Shown here in pieces: positions 7,683 to 15,407 of a DNA stretch of 19,432 nt; position 1 is the first letter of the stretch; each line of letters begins with the position of its first letter. The position numbers and the translations under genes are program-made. The notes below the pieces were generated by a model. It ran no database searches. It was not told where the DNA came from and was given only the letters and a program-made list of their open reading frames with translations. Source of the stretch: Pseudomonadota bacterium (GTDB lineage Bacteria; Desulfobacterota; Syntrophobacteria; Syntrophobacterales; Syntrophobacteraceae). The stretch lies in NCBI GenBank assembly GCA_023416335.1, contig JAEZHY010000055.1:1-19432 (forward strand), read 5' to 3'.

Positions 7683-7850
7683 TGACACGGATGAACGCGG
7701 ATGGAAGGAGCAGAAAAAGAAGCTATTTAGGATAAGACATAGATTACCTCACTGCGTCCATTGACCGGCCCGGGTGTAACGGAGAACCCTATATGGGCTT
7801 AGACTTCGCATCTTGTTTTTATCCGTGTTTATCCGTGTCCATCCGTGTCA
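7683..7850. repeat. MITE-like element with terminal inverted repeats
   Basis: A 168-base segment bounded by perfect 11-base inverted termini, TGACACGGATG (7683-7693) and CATCCGTGTCA (7840-7850). Similarity continues inward imperfectly for about ten more bases. The right end holds three tandem copies of ATCCGTGT (7821-7828, 7831-7838 and 7841-7848). No open frame or transposase is inside. ATCCGTG-type interspersed repeats are known from many environmental bacterial genomes; mobility of this copy is inferred from its architecture. No clear target-site duplication is visible. Confidence 0.5.
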
Positions 7851-7967
7851 AAAGACAGAGACCGGCGCCGAGAGTTTATTTGTCAAATAGATGATGCTTG
7901 GAGGCTTGCAATGAGGCGTCCGAAGAGCGGTAGAGCGCATACTTGAGACTATCCGGCCTACCGGCGG

Positions 7968-8054
7968 GGTTCCCAAGGCGGACCTCGGGAACCAGCGATC
8001 GTGAATCCAAAACCTCAAAAAACCTGGATCCCGGCTCAAAAGCACTGCCGGGAT
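7968..8054. repeat. Palindromic intergenic repeats
   Basis: Two clear inverted repeats lie here. GGTTCCC/GGGAACC is at 7968-7974 and 7987-7993. ATCCCGGC/GCCGGGAT is at 8028-8035 and 8047-8054, set in CTGGATCCCGG...GCCGGGATGACGG, a common form of dispersed palindromic repeat in proteobacterial intergenic DNA. The string CCTCGGGAACCAGC (7983-7996) recurs exactly at 8128-8141, showing local duplication. Confidence 0.5.
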
Positions 8055-8127
8055 GACGGGTTGGGGAACTTGGTCGCAAAATGCCGGGAAACTGGGTCCG
8101 TCCCTATTACGGCAACACCCCCCCGGC

Positions 8128-8294
8128 CCTCGGGAACCAGCAAGGGAGGAGATCTTTCTGAAATTCACTTCGGCCAAAGGCCGATCTCTCGGTGCTTGCT
8201 GCGCCTGCCCCGCCGTTTTTTGCGGGGCGCCGCAGCAAGCGCCAAGGTAAGCCGCGTCGGCGGCGCAGGGGGTGTGGGGGACGCAGTTCCCCAC
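8128..8294. repeat. Repeat-dense GC-rich region with a large hairpin
   Basis: After the second copy of CCTCGGGAACCAGC (8128-8141) come TCGGCC/GGCCGA (8170-8175 and 8179-8184) and a large nested hairpin. Its outer 13-base stem (8191-8203 with 8231-8243, one G-U pair) encloses a perfect GCCCCGC/GCGGGGC stem (8207-8213 and 8222-8228). GTGGGG/CCCCAC follows (8274-8279 and 8289-8294). The region lies just downstream of metF on the minus strand. It may help to end that transcript, but no stem is followed by a U-tract in that direction. Confidence 0.45.
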
Positions 8295-8348
8295 TTTTAT
8301 GCCCTTTGCTTTTTGCTTCTCGCTTTTCTTTCCTTCGTCTGCCACGAC

Positions 8349-9284
8349 CTACGGCCTCGGCAACATCCCGGCCCTTTCGACGATCTCGCCTACCTTTTCC
8401 TCCCACTCGATTGCCATAATGTGCACGCCCGCGACGCCGGTGATTTCACGCACTTCCTGGATCTGTTCGAGCAGGATTTTGATTCCTTCTTCGGACTGGG
8501 TGCCCTTGGGGGCGCCTCTCAATCGCTGAATGAGGGAATCGGGAACGCTGATGCCGGCCACGTTCTTGTTCATGTAGGCCGCCATACTCGCGGATTTGAG
8601 CGGGGTCAGGCCGGCAAGAATGAAGCATTCCTTATCCAGCCCCATATCGCAGGCCATGCGCATGAATTCCCGAAAACGGTCCATGTCGTATATGCACTGT
8701 GTCTGCACGAAATCGGCTCCGGCCGCTATCTTCTTGGCAAGCCTTACGACGCGGAATTCGAAAGGATCGGCGAACGGATTTGCAGCCGCTCCGAAAAACA
8801 TCTTTATTCCACCCTGGACGGGCTCGCCACTGTTCATCTTTCCCTCGTCCCGAATGATCCGCACCATGTCGAGCAACTGGATGGAATCCATGTCGAAAAC
8901 GTTTTTCGCCATCGGGTGATTGCCGAAGGTCTGATGGTCTCCGGTGAGGCAAAGCATGTTGCGGATCCCGAGTGCATAGGCCCCGAACAGGTCGCTCTGC
9001 GCGGCAATCCGGTTACGGTCCCGAGTCACCATCTGCATGACGGGCTCGAGCCCGTTGCGCAGGAGGATCGTGCTGGCAGCGATGCTCGACATGCGCACAA
9101 CCGCTGTCTGGTTGTCCGTGACGTTTGCCGCGTCCACATATCCCTTGACGAGGTTTATTTTCTTTTCCAGGTGTTCCACATCCGCACCCTTCGGGGGGCC
9201 GCACTCACAGGTCACTGCAAAATGACCGGCGCGGAGCACCCTCTCGAGGTTGCTGCCCGATTCTGCTCCATTCTTATTACTCAT
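8349..9284 (-). CDS. metF: Methylenetetrahydrofolate reductase MetF, copy 1
   Basis: A 311-residue TIM-barrel flavoprotein that interconverts methylene-tetrahydrofolate and methyl-tetrahydrofolate in the methyl branch of the Wood-Ljungdahl pathway. The catalytic acid is present as E27 in CECGPPKG, and the flavin/folate-binding region reads DRNRIAAQSD and LCLTGDHQ, keeping the conserved Asp. The start is supported by GGAG seven bases upstream. It lies 51 bases after metV in a three-gene minus-strand operon headed by a flavoprotein/MvhD fusion. That makes it the MetVF type, which takes electrons through a partner protein rather than directly like the E. coli enzyme. A clear paralogue lies at 18114-19031. 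Confidence 0.93.
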   Translation of the reverse strand: MSNKNGAESGSNLERVLRAGHFAVTCECGPPKGADVEHLEKKINLVKGYVDAANVTDNQTAVVRMSSIAASTILLRNGLEPVMQMVTRDRNRIAAQSDLFGAYALGIRNMLCLTGDHQTFGNHPMAKNVFDMDSIQLLDMVRIIRDEGKMNSGEPVQGGIKMFFGAAANPFADPFEFRVVRLAKKIAAGADFVQTQCIYDMDRFREFMRMACDMGLDKECFILAGLTPLKSASMAAYMNKNVAGISVPDSLIQRLRGAPKGTQSEEGIKILLEQIQEVREITGVAGVHIMAIEWEEKVGEIVERAGMLPRP

Positions 9285-9335
9285 GCCGTTTCTCCGGTAC
9301 GGATTCCATTATTTTCGATATCTGTTTCGGCAATC

Positions 9336-10052
9336 TCATCTTGCCGATTGTCCTTCATGCCGCTCGCGGTATTCGAGCCTGTAGACGTCTTCGCGAAGCC
9401 TGCGGCGCACTCCGCCGTCCGAAGCCTTTCTCCAGTCTTTCGCCGGAAGCAGGTTTCGCAGTTCGTGGACTCTCCCGAGCAGCTTCATCCGGTCATATAT
9501 GAGTTGCCAGACGCAGTCGATGCGAGTCGGGTCAACTTCGCACTTGCCCTTCTCGGAACCTCCGCAGGGGCCGTTGAGAAGGTGCTTGGAGCAGCGCGCG
9601 ATCGGGCAGATCCCGCCCGTATAAGCGGTAATGCAGTTGCCGCAGCCGGCGCACATTTCCGCCCAGAGTCCCTGCTCGACCGTGGCGCCGTAGAAAGTGG
9701 TGTCAACGCCGGGAAAAACCGGCACCTTGCCGATCCTGTCCGAAAGAAAGTTCACTCCCACTCCGCAGGCAAGGGTAACGACTGCATCGATTCCTTCGTC
9801 CTGCACGCGTTTCAGGATCGGCTCGACGAATTCCTCGTCGCACTGTCTCTGGACGCTGTCTTCCAGGATGGCCTTGTCCCTGCCCTCCTTGCCGAAAACG
9901 ATGCGCAGTCCCGAGGCAAGTATCTGGGCCTCGGCTTCTCCTCCGGCCATGCAGACGGTTACGCACGTTCCGCAGCCGACGACGAGGATCTTGTTGAAGT
10001 TCTCGATGTAGCCTTTTATCTGATCGAATGGTTTAGGGTCCGCTATGATCAT
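9336..10052 (-). CDS. metV: MetV, zinc/Fe-S partner of MetF (MTHFR C-terminal family), copy 1
   Basis: A 238-residue cysteine-rich protein of the methylene-tetrahydrofolate-reductase C-terminal (MetV) family, which partners MetF in acetogens. Cysteine groups seen are C27-xx-C30-xxx-C34 near the N terminus, a pair around LACGVGVN, CAGCGNC, and the signature GGICPIARC followed by NGPCGG. These probably bind Fe-S clusters and zinc and pass electrons to the MetF flavin. The ATG overlaps the stop of the flavoprotein gene by four bases (10049-10052), so translation is coupled. The C-terminal tail is arginine-rich and longer than that of the second copy (15901-16545). Confidence 0.9.
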   Translation of the reverse strand: MIIADPKPFDQIKGYIENFNKILVVGCGTCVTVCMAGGEAEAQILASGLRIVFGKEGRDKAILEDSVQRQCDEEFVEPILKRVQDEGIDAVVTLACGVGVNFLSDRIGKVPVFPGVDTTFYGATVEQGLWAEMCAGCGNCITAYTGGICPIARCSKHLLNGPCGGSEKGKCEVDPTRIDCVWQLIYDRMKLLGRVHELRNLLPAKDWRKASDGGVRRRLREDVYRLEYRERHEGQSAR

Positions 10053-12160
10053 TTTACTGTTCCTTCTTTATGCGCAGGCTCGTCCGGGGTCGCGGCCGTG
10101 GGCGCAACCGAGCGCAATTCTTCCCATATCCGCGGCCAGGATTGTTCGGCACTTCCGTCGGTGCTGAATAACTGCAGGTTTTCCCGGCCCACCCCGATTT
10201 CGTCCAGAAATTTACCAACCCGGCCGATTCGCCGCTTCAACAACTCATCGGCGCCGGGATAAAAGCAGCCGTCTTCCCGGCAGGCAATTACCGCCACTTT
10301 GTCTGCTCCAAGTTCGAAGGGACTCATCAGATCGACAGCCCCGAGACGTCCGACACAGGGGACCATCACCCGCAAAATGCCCGACTCGCAGATTTCCTGA
10401 TCGCTCTGCTCGAGGAGGAATTTTCGGCTCGTGGTTTCGTTGAGGCAGCAGTAGGAGACGACAAACGGCCGTGCAATTTTGTCCGCTCCCGCCGTGGACA
10501 GGACCGACTTCAGCCGGTCTTTCATCTTATTTGCGGCAAAGCGGGACAGGGCGATTCCCGCAGCCGGGCATTCCGCTGCGCACATCCCGCAGGCCTGGCA
10601 TTCCTGCGCGGGCATTACGGCCCTTCGGTCCACCCTGGCCACGCCAAAGGGACAGATCCTGACGCAGGTAAGGCAGCCGGCGCATGTTTTGTTGGGATCC
10701 AGGTACGCCCCGGTGGCGCAGGCGAGGCAGCGCCGCGATTCGGCAAGAGCTTCCGCCTCGGTGTATCCGGGCTCGATCGGGGAAAAATCTCTCACGCGCT
10801 CCGAAGAGTCAAGCAGATTTACATCCACCCGTTCAAACCGCCTGGCGCGGGCCGCCGTCTTCGCGGGCAATTCACCTATGGTTTCGGCCGTCTTGTTTTC
10901 CAGCTTCAGCATTTCTCCGGTCTCGAAGAAATGCGAGATGACACGCGCCGCGTCGTGACCCGTCGCAACGGCCTGAATGGCCGATCCCGGACCGGTCATG
11001 ACTTCTCCGCAGGCGAATACTCCCCATTCGGACGTGGACATGGAACTGCGGTCGCAGACGAGCCTTCCACGTTCTACCGTAACCGGAGTCTGCTCCAGGC
11101 ACGCCAGGTCCGCCTTCTGCCCGATTGTGACGATGACGCTGTCGACTTCGACCTTCTTTATCTCAGTTTCGTCGCACTGGGGGTTGAACCGTCCCTGGTC
11201 GTCGAAAACGCGCGTGCAGCGCTTGAACTCGATACCGGCAACCTTGCCGTCTTTTTCCAGGATCGCTTTTGGACCCCAGGAATTGAGGATCTCGATGCCC
11301 TCCTCTTCCGCCTCTTCTATTTCCCATTTCCACGCGGGCATCTCCGCCCTGCTTTCGAGGCAGGCCATGTAGACTTTCGAAGCTCCCAGGCGCCTCGCCG
11401 TCCGGGCGACGTCAATTGCGACGTTGCCGCCGCCGATCACGAGCGTGCGATCGCCCAGTTCGGGTTTCAGGCCGTTTGCCGCGTCCCAGAGAAAGGGAAT
11501 GCCGAGGATGACTCCTTCGCTGTCGATTCCGGGAATGGGAAGCGAATGGCTCTGCGAGAGGCCGACGGCAATGAGTATTGCATCGAAATCCCTGCGCAGT
11601 TCGCCGAAGGTCACGTCCTTCCCCACAGTGCTGTTGGTCCGGATCTCGACTCCGGTTGCGGCGATATCGTCGATGTCTTCCATAAGAGCATCAACCGGGA
11701 GACGATAGCGGGGAATGGCATGCGCGAGCATGCCGCCGGGCACGGAGTCCTTTTCGAAAACCGTGACGCGGTAGCCCAGAAGGGCCAGGTCGCGTGCCGC
11801 GGTGAGGCCGGAAGGGCCCGAGCCTATCACCGCGACGGATCCGGGCTTTTTCTCCGCCGGCACTTTGTGCCTGTTTTTGCGGTACTCTCTTGTGTTCTCG
11901 ACCACGAAGCGCTTGAGCATTCGCAGGCTGACGGCTGCATCGATCGCTTTCCTACGGCACTCCGATTCACAGGGATGATGGCAGATACGTCCGCAGACGG
12001 AAGGAAACGGGTTCTCTTCGAGCAGAATGTCGAGGGCGCCCTCATAGTCTCCTCTGCTGATTCTTTGGACATACTCACGGGTGTCTGTGTGCACCGGACA
12101 GGCGGCAGAGCACGTAGCGAGCACTTCCGCCGTCGGGATTTCATGGGATGTCTGTTCCAT
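10049..12160 (-). CDS. GltD/HdrA-like NAD(P)-FAD iron-sulfur oxidoreductase fused to MvhD
   Basis: I choose the ATG at 12160 (703 residues), with GGAG seven bases upstream; a GTG at 12208 adds 16 residues but has a poor ribosome site. Domains in order: glutamate-synthase-small-subunit-type Fe-S N terminus (C17, C21, C56, C60, C64, C68); an FAD Rossmann motif VIGSGPSG (111-118); an NAD(P) motif VIGGGNVAID (about 241-250); two ferredoxin-type [4Fe-4S] motifs (about 493-532); and an MvhD-like [2Fe-2S] domain (about 566-680), with conserved VPCVGR and a later GCFYPG. The usual first CxxC pair of MvhD appears as adjacent cysteines (YCCLNE), so one ligand may be displaced. Translationally coupled to metV, it is the likely electron donor to MetVF. 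Confidence 0.88.
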   Translation of the reverse strand: MEQTSHEIPTAEVLATCSAACPVHTDTREYVQRISRGDYEGALDILLEENPFPSVCGRICHHPCESECRRKAIDAAVSLRMLKRFVVENTREYRKNRHKVPAEKKPGSVAVIGSGPSGLTAARDLALLGYRVTVFEKDSVPGGMLAHAIPRYRLPVDALMEDIDDIAATGVEIRTNSTVGKDVTFGELRRDFDAILIAVGLSQSHSLPIPGIDSEGVILGIPFLWDAANGLKPELGDRTLVIGGGNVAIDVARTARRLGASKVYMACLESRAEMPAWKWEIEEAEEEGIEILNSWGPKAILEKDGKVAGIEFKRCTRVFDDQGRFNPQCDETEIKKVEVDSVIVTIGQKADLACLEQTPVTVERGRLVCDRSSMSTSEWGVFACGEVMTGPGSAIQAVATGHDAARVISHFFETGEMLKLENKTAETIGELPAKTAARARRFERVDVNLLDSSERVRDFSPIEPGYTEAEALAESRRCLACATGAYLDPNKTCAGCLTCVRICPFGVARVDRRAVMPAQECQACGMCAAECPAAGIALSRFAANKMKDRLKSVLSTAGADKIARPFVVSYCCLNETTSRKFLLEQSDQEICESGILRVMVPCVGRLGAVDLMSPFELGADKVAVIACREDGCFYPGADELLKRRIGRVGKFLDEIGVGRENLQLFSTDGSAEQSWPRIWEELRSVAPTAATPDEPAHKEGTVK

Positions 12161-12956
12161 CCTATACTCCACTTGACGAGTTTTGGCATTCAGCCGGTCT
12201 TGTTCCACCGCCGGTCCCGGGGAGTTTGGACGAAGTTGAGCGATGCAGCAATAGAGAGTGAGTGCAGGAAAGTGACCTGAGGGGAAAATGTGTTCGAGGA
12301 AGTGTATACCAAAATCCCAAAAGGGACAAGAATGGTTTGAAGGAACAAACTGCTCTGTTGACTGAGAAAAGAAAGCGTGGTAGAAGAAAATGCCTTCATT
12401 TTCAACTCAAATGCACCCGCTCCCAGCGATTTCTTGCTCAAACGACCTCAGATGCTAAGACTCACGTTGTTTCAGCTATTATACACCTTCTGTCCGTCTT
12501 TTTTTTAGCGTCTTGATTGCCTGATTATCCAGCGGCCGGGATTTCCCGAAGGCCGCGAAGGGTTCCCACCGTCAGGAGATGCCTTTGGACGCTAGATCAA
12601 TTTTGTTCGACAAAATCATCATTTCGAGCAGCCGGCCAGGTATGACTCCCGGACCGAGAGGACGCCGGTCCGGGAAAGCCTTGTATCGTACCGGCCGGAG
12701 AGGGACCTGTTTTTTCGGGAGAACGGAATAGCGCGGTACCGAAAATCGTCCGCCTTACTCGCTTCCACTCCCGTAAACAGGACATGCGGCAGAACCCCCA
12801 AGGAAAGAAGGCCTGAATGGGACTGCGAAATGGTGCCCTCAGCATGTTCACTCTTTTCCCCATCCCGGAATACCGTTTCGTCGTTCACAGCAACTCCGGC
12901 AGGCGACCAGGTCTGCGCTTTCAACTATTGCGGCAGTCGAGACAAGGAGGGCAGTA
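12161..12956. promoter_or_regulatory. Divergent intergenic region between the two MetVF operons
   Basis: About 800 bases separate the flavoprotein and hydrogenase start codons, with no convincing gene. A minus-strand TATAAT (12483-12478) without a good -35 box could serve the metV-metF operon. A T8 run sits at about 12500-12507. A short palindrome ATTTTGT-TCG-ACAAAAT (12600-12616) could be an operator. A strongly structured segment lies at 12632-12715. The ribosome site AAGGAGGG before 12957 is strong. I see no sigma-54 element or known riboswitch. Confidence 0.5.
12632..12715 (+). promoter_or_regulatory. Structured leader element before the hydrogenase operon
   Basis: The plus strand can form an outer stem CCGGCC-(A)-GGTA (12632-12642) with TACCGGCCGG (12689-12698), ten pairs with one bulged A. 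It encloses a perfect ten-pair hairpin TCCCGGACCG/CGGTCCGGGA (12647-12656 and 12666-12675). A T6 run follows at 12710-12715, preceded by ACCTG (12705-12709), which could pair with CAGGT (12637-12641) by disrupting the outer stem. This suggests, but does not prove, a leader RNA with alternative folds. The opposite strand would fold equally well. Confidence 0.4.
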
Positions 12957-13844
12957 ATGACACGGTCGAAGACCCAGGAATATCCAGTAATCTGGCTTCA
13001 AGCGGGAACCTGCACCGGTTGTTCCGTCTCGGTCCTCAACTCAGTCAGTCCCGGCATCAAGAATGTACTGGTGGACGAATTGCTCCCCGGCAGACACGTA
13101 AATCTCACCTATCATGCCACCATCATGGCCGGATCGGGAGAGCCCGTAATCACTGCGATGGAGAACACGGCGAGTCATAAGGGCGCCTACATCCTTGTGG
13201 TGGAAGGAGCGATACCCACCCGGGGCGACGGCCGGTTCGGGAGCCTGGGCGAAAGGGACGGTACTCCCGTACCTCTTGCGCAGAGGGCAGAAGAGCTGGG
13301 CAGAAACGCCCTGGCGGTAATCGCCCTCGGGACCTGCGCGGCATTTGGAGGCATCGCGGCTGCGACCCCCAACCCCTCACGGTCGATCGGCACTCAGGAA
13401 CTCTTCCGATCGAAGGGGATCGAAACTCCACTGATAAACCTGCCCGGATGCCCTCCCCATCCCGACTGGTTTCTCGGAACGGTTGCGGCCGTTTTCCTCA
13501 CCGGACTGCCAAAAGCCGACGCACTCGATGAGTTCGGGCGTCCCAAAGCCTACTACGGGAAGCTTATCCACGAAAACTGCCAGCGAAGGGCTTATTACGA
13601 CGAACAGAAGTTCGCCAGGAAACCCGGTGACCAGGGATGCCTCTACGAACTCGGCTGCAAAGGGCCCGTCACTCACGCCGACTGCCCCGTCAGGCTGTGG
13701 AACGGCGGCGTGAACTGGTGCGTCGGATGCGGAGGGATGTGCATCGGGTGCACCAGCCCCGGCTTTCCCGACCTGGTCTCACCTATTTACCAGAAATCTC
13801 CGGACGTCAGTTTACCCAACATTTGCGCAACGAAGGAGGGTTAA
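12957..13844 (+). CDS. [NiFe] hydrogenase small subunit without export signal
   Basis: A 295-residue electron-transfer subunit. Proximal cluster ligands are C19, C22, C127 and C165; the distal cluster has H205, C208, C228 and C234; the medial cluster uses C243, C262 and C265. Where group 1 enzymes usually have Pro in NWP, this protein has NWC (C255), so the medial centre is probably [4Fe-4S] rather than [3Fe-4S]. The chain begins a few residues before the first cluster motif, with no twin-arginine leader and no C-terminal membrane helix, so the enzyme should be cytoplasmic. AAGGAGGG precedes the ATG. The motifs look group-1-like, but the group is not settled. Its electron acceptor is probably one of the operon proteins. 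Confidence 0.93.
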   Translation: MTRSKTQEYPVIWLQAGTCTGCSVSVLNSVSPGIKNVLVDELLPGRHVNLTYHATIMAGSGEPVITAMENTASHKGAYILVVEGAIPTRGDGRFGSLGERDGTPVPLAQRAEELGRNALAVIALGTCAAFGGIAAATPNPSRSIGTQELFRSKGIETPLINLPGCPPHPDWFLGTVAAVFLTGLPKADALDEFGRPKAYYGKLIHENCQRRAYYDEQKFARKPGDQGCLYELGCKGPVTHADCPVRLWNGGVNWCVGCGGMCIGCTSPGFPDLVSPIYQKSPDVSLPNICATKEG

Positions 13845-13848
13845 CCAG

Positions 13849-15402
13849 ATGAGCCGAATCCTGATAGACCCCGTAACGCGCATCGAGGGGCACCTCAAGG
13901 TTGAGGCCATGGTGGAAAACGGCACGGTAAAAGAGGCGAAAAGCACGGGGACCCTTTTCCGGGGCATCGAGCTGATTCTTCAGGGCAGAGATCCCCGGGA
14001 CGCCCAGCAAATCACCCAGCGGATCTGCGGAGTATGCCCCACCAGCCACTCCATGGCCGCGGCATTCGCCCTGGACAGCGCTTTCGGAATCGAAGACAGG
14101 ATACCCGATAACGGAAGGCTTATGCGCAACCTCATTCTCGCCGCAGCCCACGTTTCGGACCACATTCTTCATTTCTATCACCTGTCCGCCCTGGACTACG
14201 CGGATGTGACGAAGGCGGCCTCCTATGACGGGAAGGACCCCGCCCTGAAATCGATCAAGGCCTTCATCGAACGCGGGGAACTCGGGCCGTTTATCCCCCG
14301 CTACGAAGGAGATTACCGACTGCCCGCCAAAGTGGACCAGCAACTCGTGTCCCACTACGTGGAAGCGCTGACCGTGCGGCGCAAGGGCCAGGAGATGCTC
14401 TCCATCTTCGGGGGGAAAATGCCCCACAACGTGGCTGTGACGCCGGGAGGCGTGACCGAAGCGCCCACGGTGGAAAAGATCGTTTCATTCATGTGGCGGT
14501 TGAACACTATCAAAGACTTTGTGGACAACACCTATCTCCCCGACGTTATCGCCGTTGCCAAAGCTTACGGCGACTATTTCGAAATCGGGCGCGGCTGCGG
14601 CAACCTCCTCTCGTACGGCAGTTTCGATTTAGGAAACGGCGGAACGGCCGGGCCAAACCTGCTGATGAAACGGGGTACCATCTCGTCGGACCTCAAACTG
14701 GGAGAGATAGACCCGACAAAGATCGCCGAATACGTTGCCCACTCCTGGTACGAAGACTCTACAACGGGCCTGGGACCGACCGCCGGAGAAACCACCCCCA
14801 GCGAAGATAAGAGCGGTGCATATACGTGGGTAAAGGCTCCGCGATATGAAGGCAAGGTCTACGAGGTGGGCCCGCTCGCAAGAATAATGGCATCTTATGC
14901 TTCCGGCGACCCAAAGGTCAAAGGGCTGGTGGATTCCGCCCTGTCGGAAGCGGGCGTCTCTCTCCCCTCGATGTTTTCCGTACTCGGACGGCACCTGGCC
15001 CGGGCGCTTTACACGAAGATCCTTGTCGATTCCATGGGGGACTGGCTGCTCCGGATAAAACCGGGCGCGCCGATGCATGAACCTTACGAAATCCCGGAGG
15101 AATCGACCGGAATGGGCCTGGTGGACGGTGCGAGAGGCGCACTGGGACATTGGATAGAGATCAGGAACAAGCGGATCGGACGCTACCAGTGTGTGGTGCC
15201 CAGCACCTGGAACATGTCTCCGCGAGACGATATGGGACAGCCGGGCCCCCTGGAGCAGGCGCTTGTCGGGACAAAAGTCCGGGACGAAGCAAATCCTTTT
15301 GAACTGGTACGCATTGTCAGGGCCTTCGACCCGTGCCTGGCATGCGCCGTTCACGTCATCACGCCCAGGGGCAGGACCCTTGCCGGATTTCGCGTGGGCT
15401 AA
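13849..15402 (+). CDS. [NiFe] hydrogenase large (catalytic) subunit
   Basis: A 517-residue subunit carrying the Ni-Fe(CN)2CO site. The L1 motif is RICGVCPTSH (C60, C63, with H67) and the L2 motif is DPCLACAVH (C496, C499, H502). All four nickel-ligating cysteines are present, so this is a catalytically competent enzyme rather than a Complex I-type relic. After H502 a 15-residue tail remains, the usual substrate for a maturation endopeptidase, and that protease is the next gene. The ribosome site GAAGGAGGG overlaps the end of the small-subunit gene; the gap between the two is four bases. The gene for the small subunit precedes it, the common order. Confidence 0.95.
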   Translation: MSRILIDPVTRIEGHLKVEAMVENGTVKEAKSTGTLFRGIELILQGRDPRDAQQITQRICGVCPTSHSMAAAFALDSAFGIEDRIPDNGRLMRNLILAAAHVSDHILHFYHLSALDYADVTKAASYDGKDPALKSIKAFIERGELGPFIPRYEGDYRLPAKVDQQLVSHYVEALTVRRKGQEMLSIFGGKMPHNVAVTPGGVTEAPTVEKIVSFMWRLNTIKDFVDNTYLPDVIAVAKAYGDYFEIGRGCGNLLSYGSFDLGNGGTAGPNLLMKRGTISSDLKLGEIDPTKIAEYVAHSWYEDSTTGLGPTAGETTPSEDKSGAYTWVKAPRYEGKVYEVGPLARIMASYASGDPKVKGLVDSALSEAGVSLPSMFSVLGRHLARALYTKILVDSMGDWLLRIKPGAPMHEPYEIPEESTGMGLVDGARGALGHWIEIRNKRIGRYQCVVPSTWNMSPRDDMGQPGPLEQALVGTKVRDEANPFELVRIVRAFDPCLACAVHVITPRGRTLAGFRVG

Positions 15403-15407
15403 CGGAC

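Noticed and set aside
7683..8294. CRISPR array
   Set aside because: The repeats are few, of different sequence, palindromic and irregularly spaced, with no uniform spacer length.
8274..8300. Plus-strand intrinsic terminator GTGGGG/CCCCAC followed by TTTTAT
   Set aside because: No plus-strand gene or promoter precedes it, so termination there would have no purpose. It is kept only as a repeat.
8001..10262. A 753-codon plus-strand open frame antisense to metF and metV
   Set aside because: It lies opposite two genes with clear family motifs, its start region is in repeats, and its translation has no recognisable domain. Long antisense frames are common opposite GC-rich genes.
10931..12280. A 449-codon plus-strand open frame antisense to the flavoprotein/MvhD fusion
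   Set aside because: It is the mirror of a well-supported gene with FAD, NAD and Fe-S motifs; there is no ribosome site and no domain.
12478..12507. Minus-strand TATAAT and nearby T8 run as a firm promoter for the flavoprotein-metV-metF operon
   Set aside because: No acceptable -35 hexamer lies 16-18 bases upstream, so only the -10-like box is mentioned.
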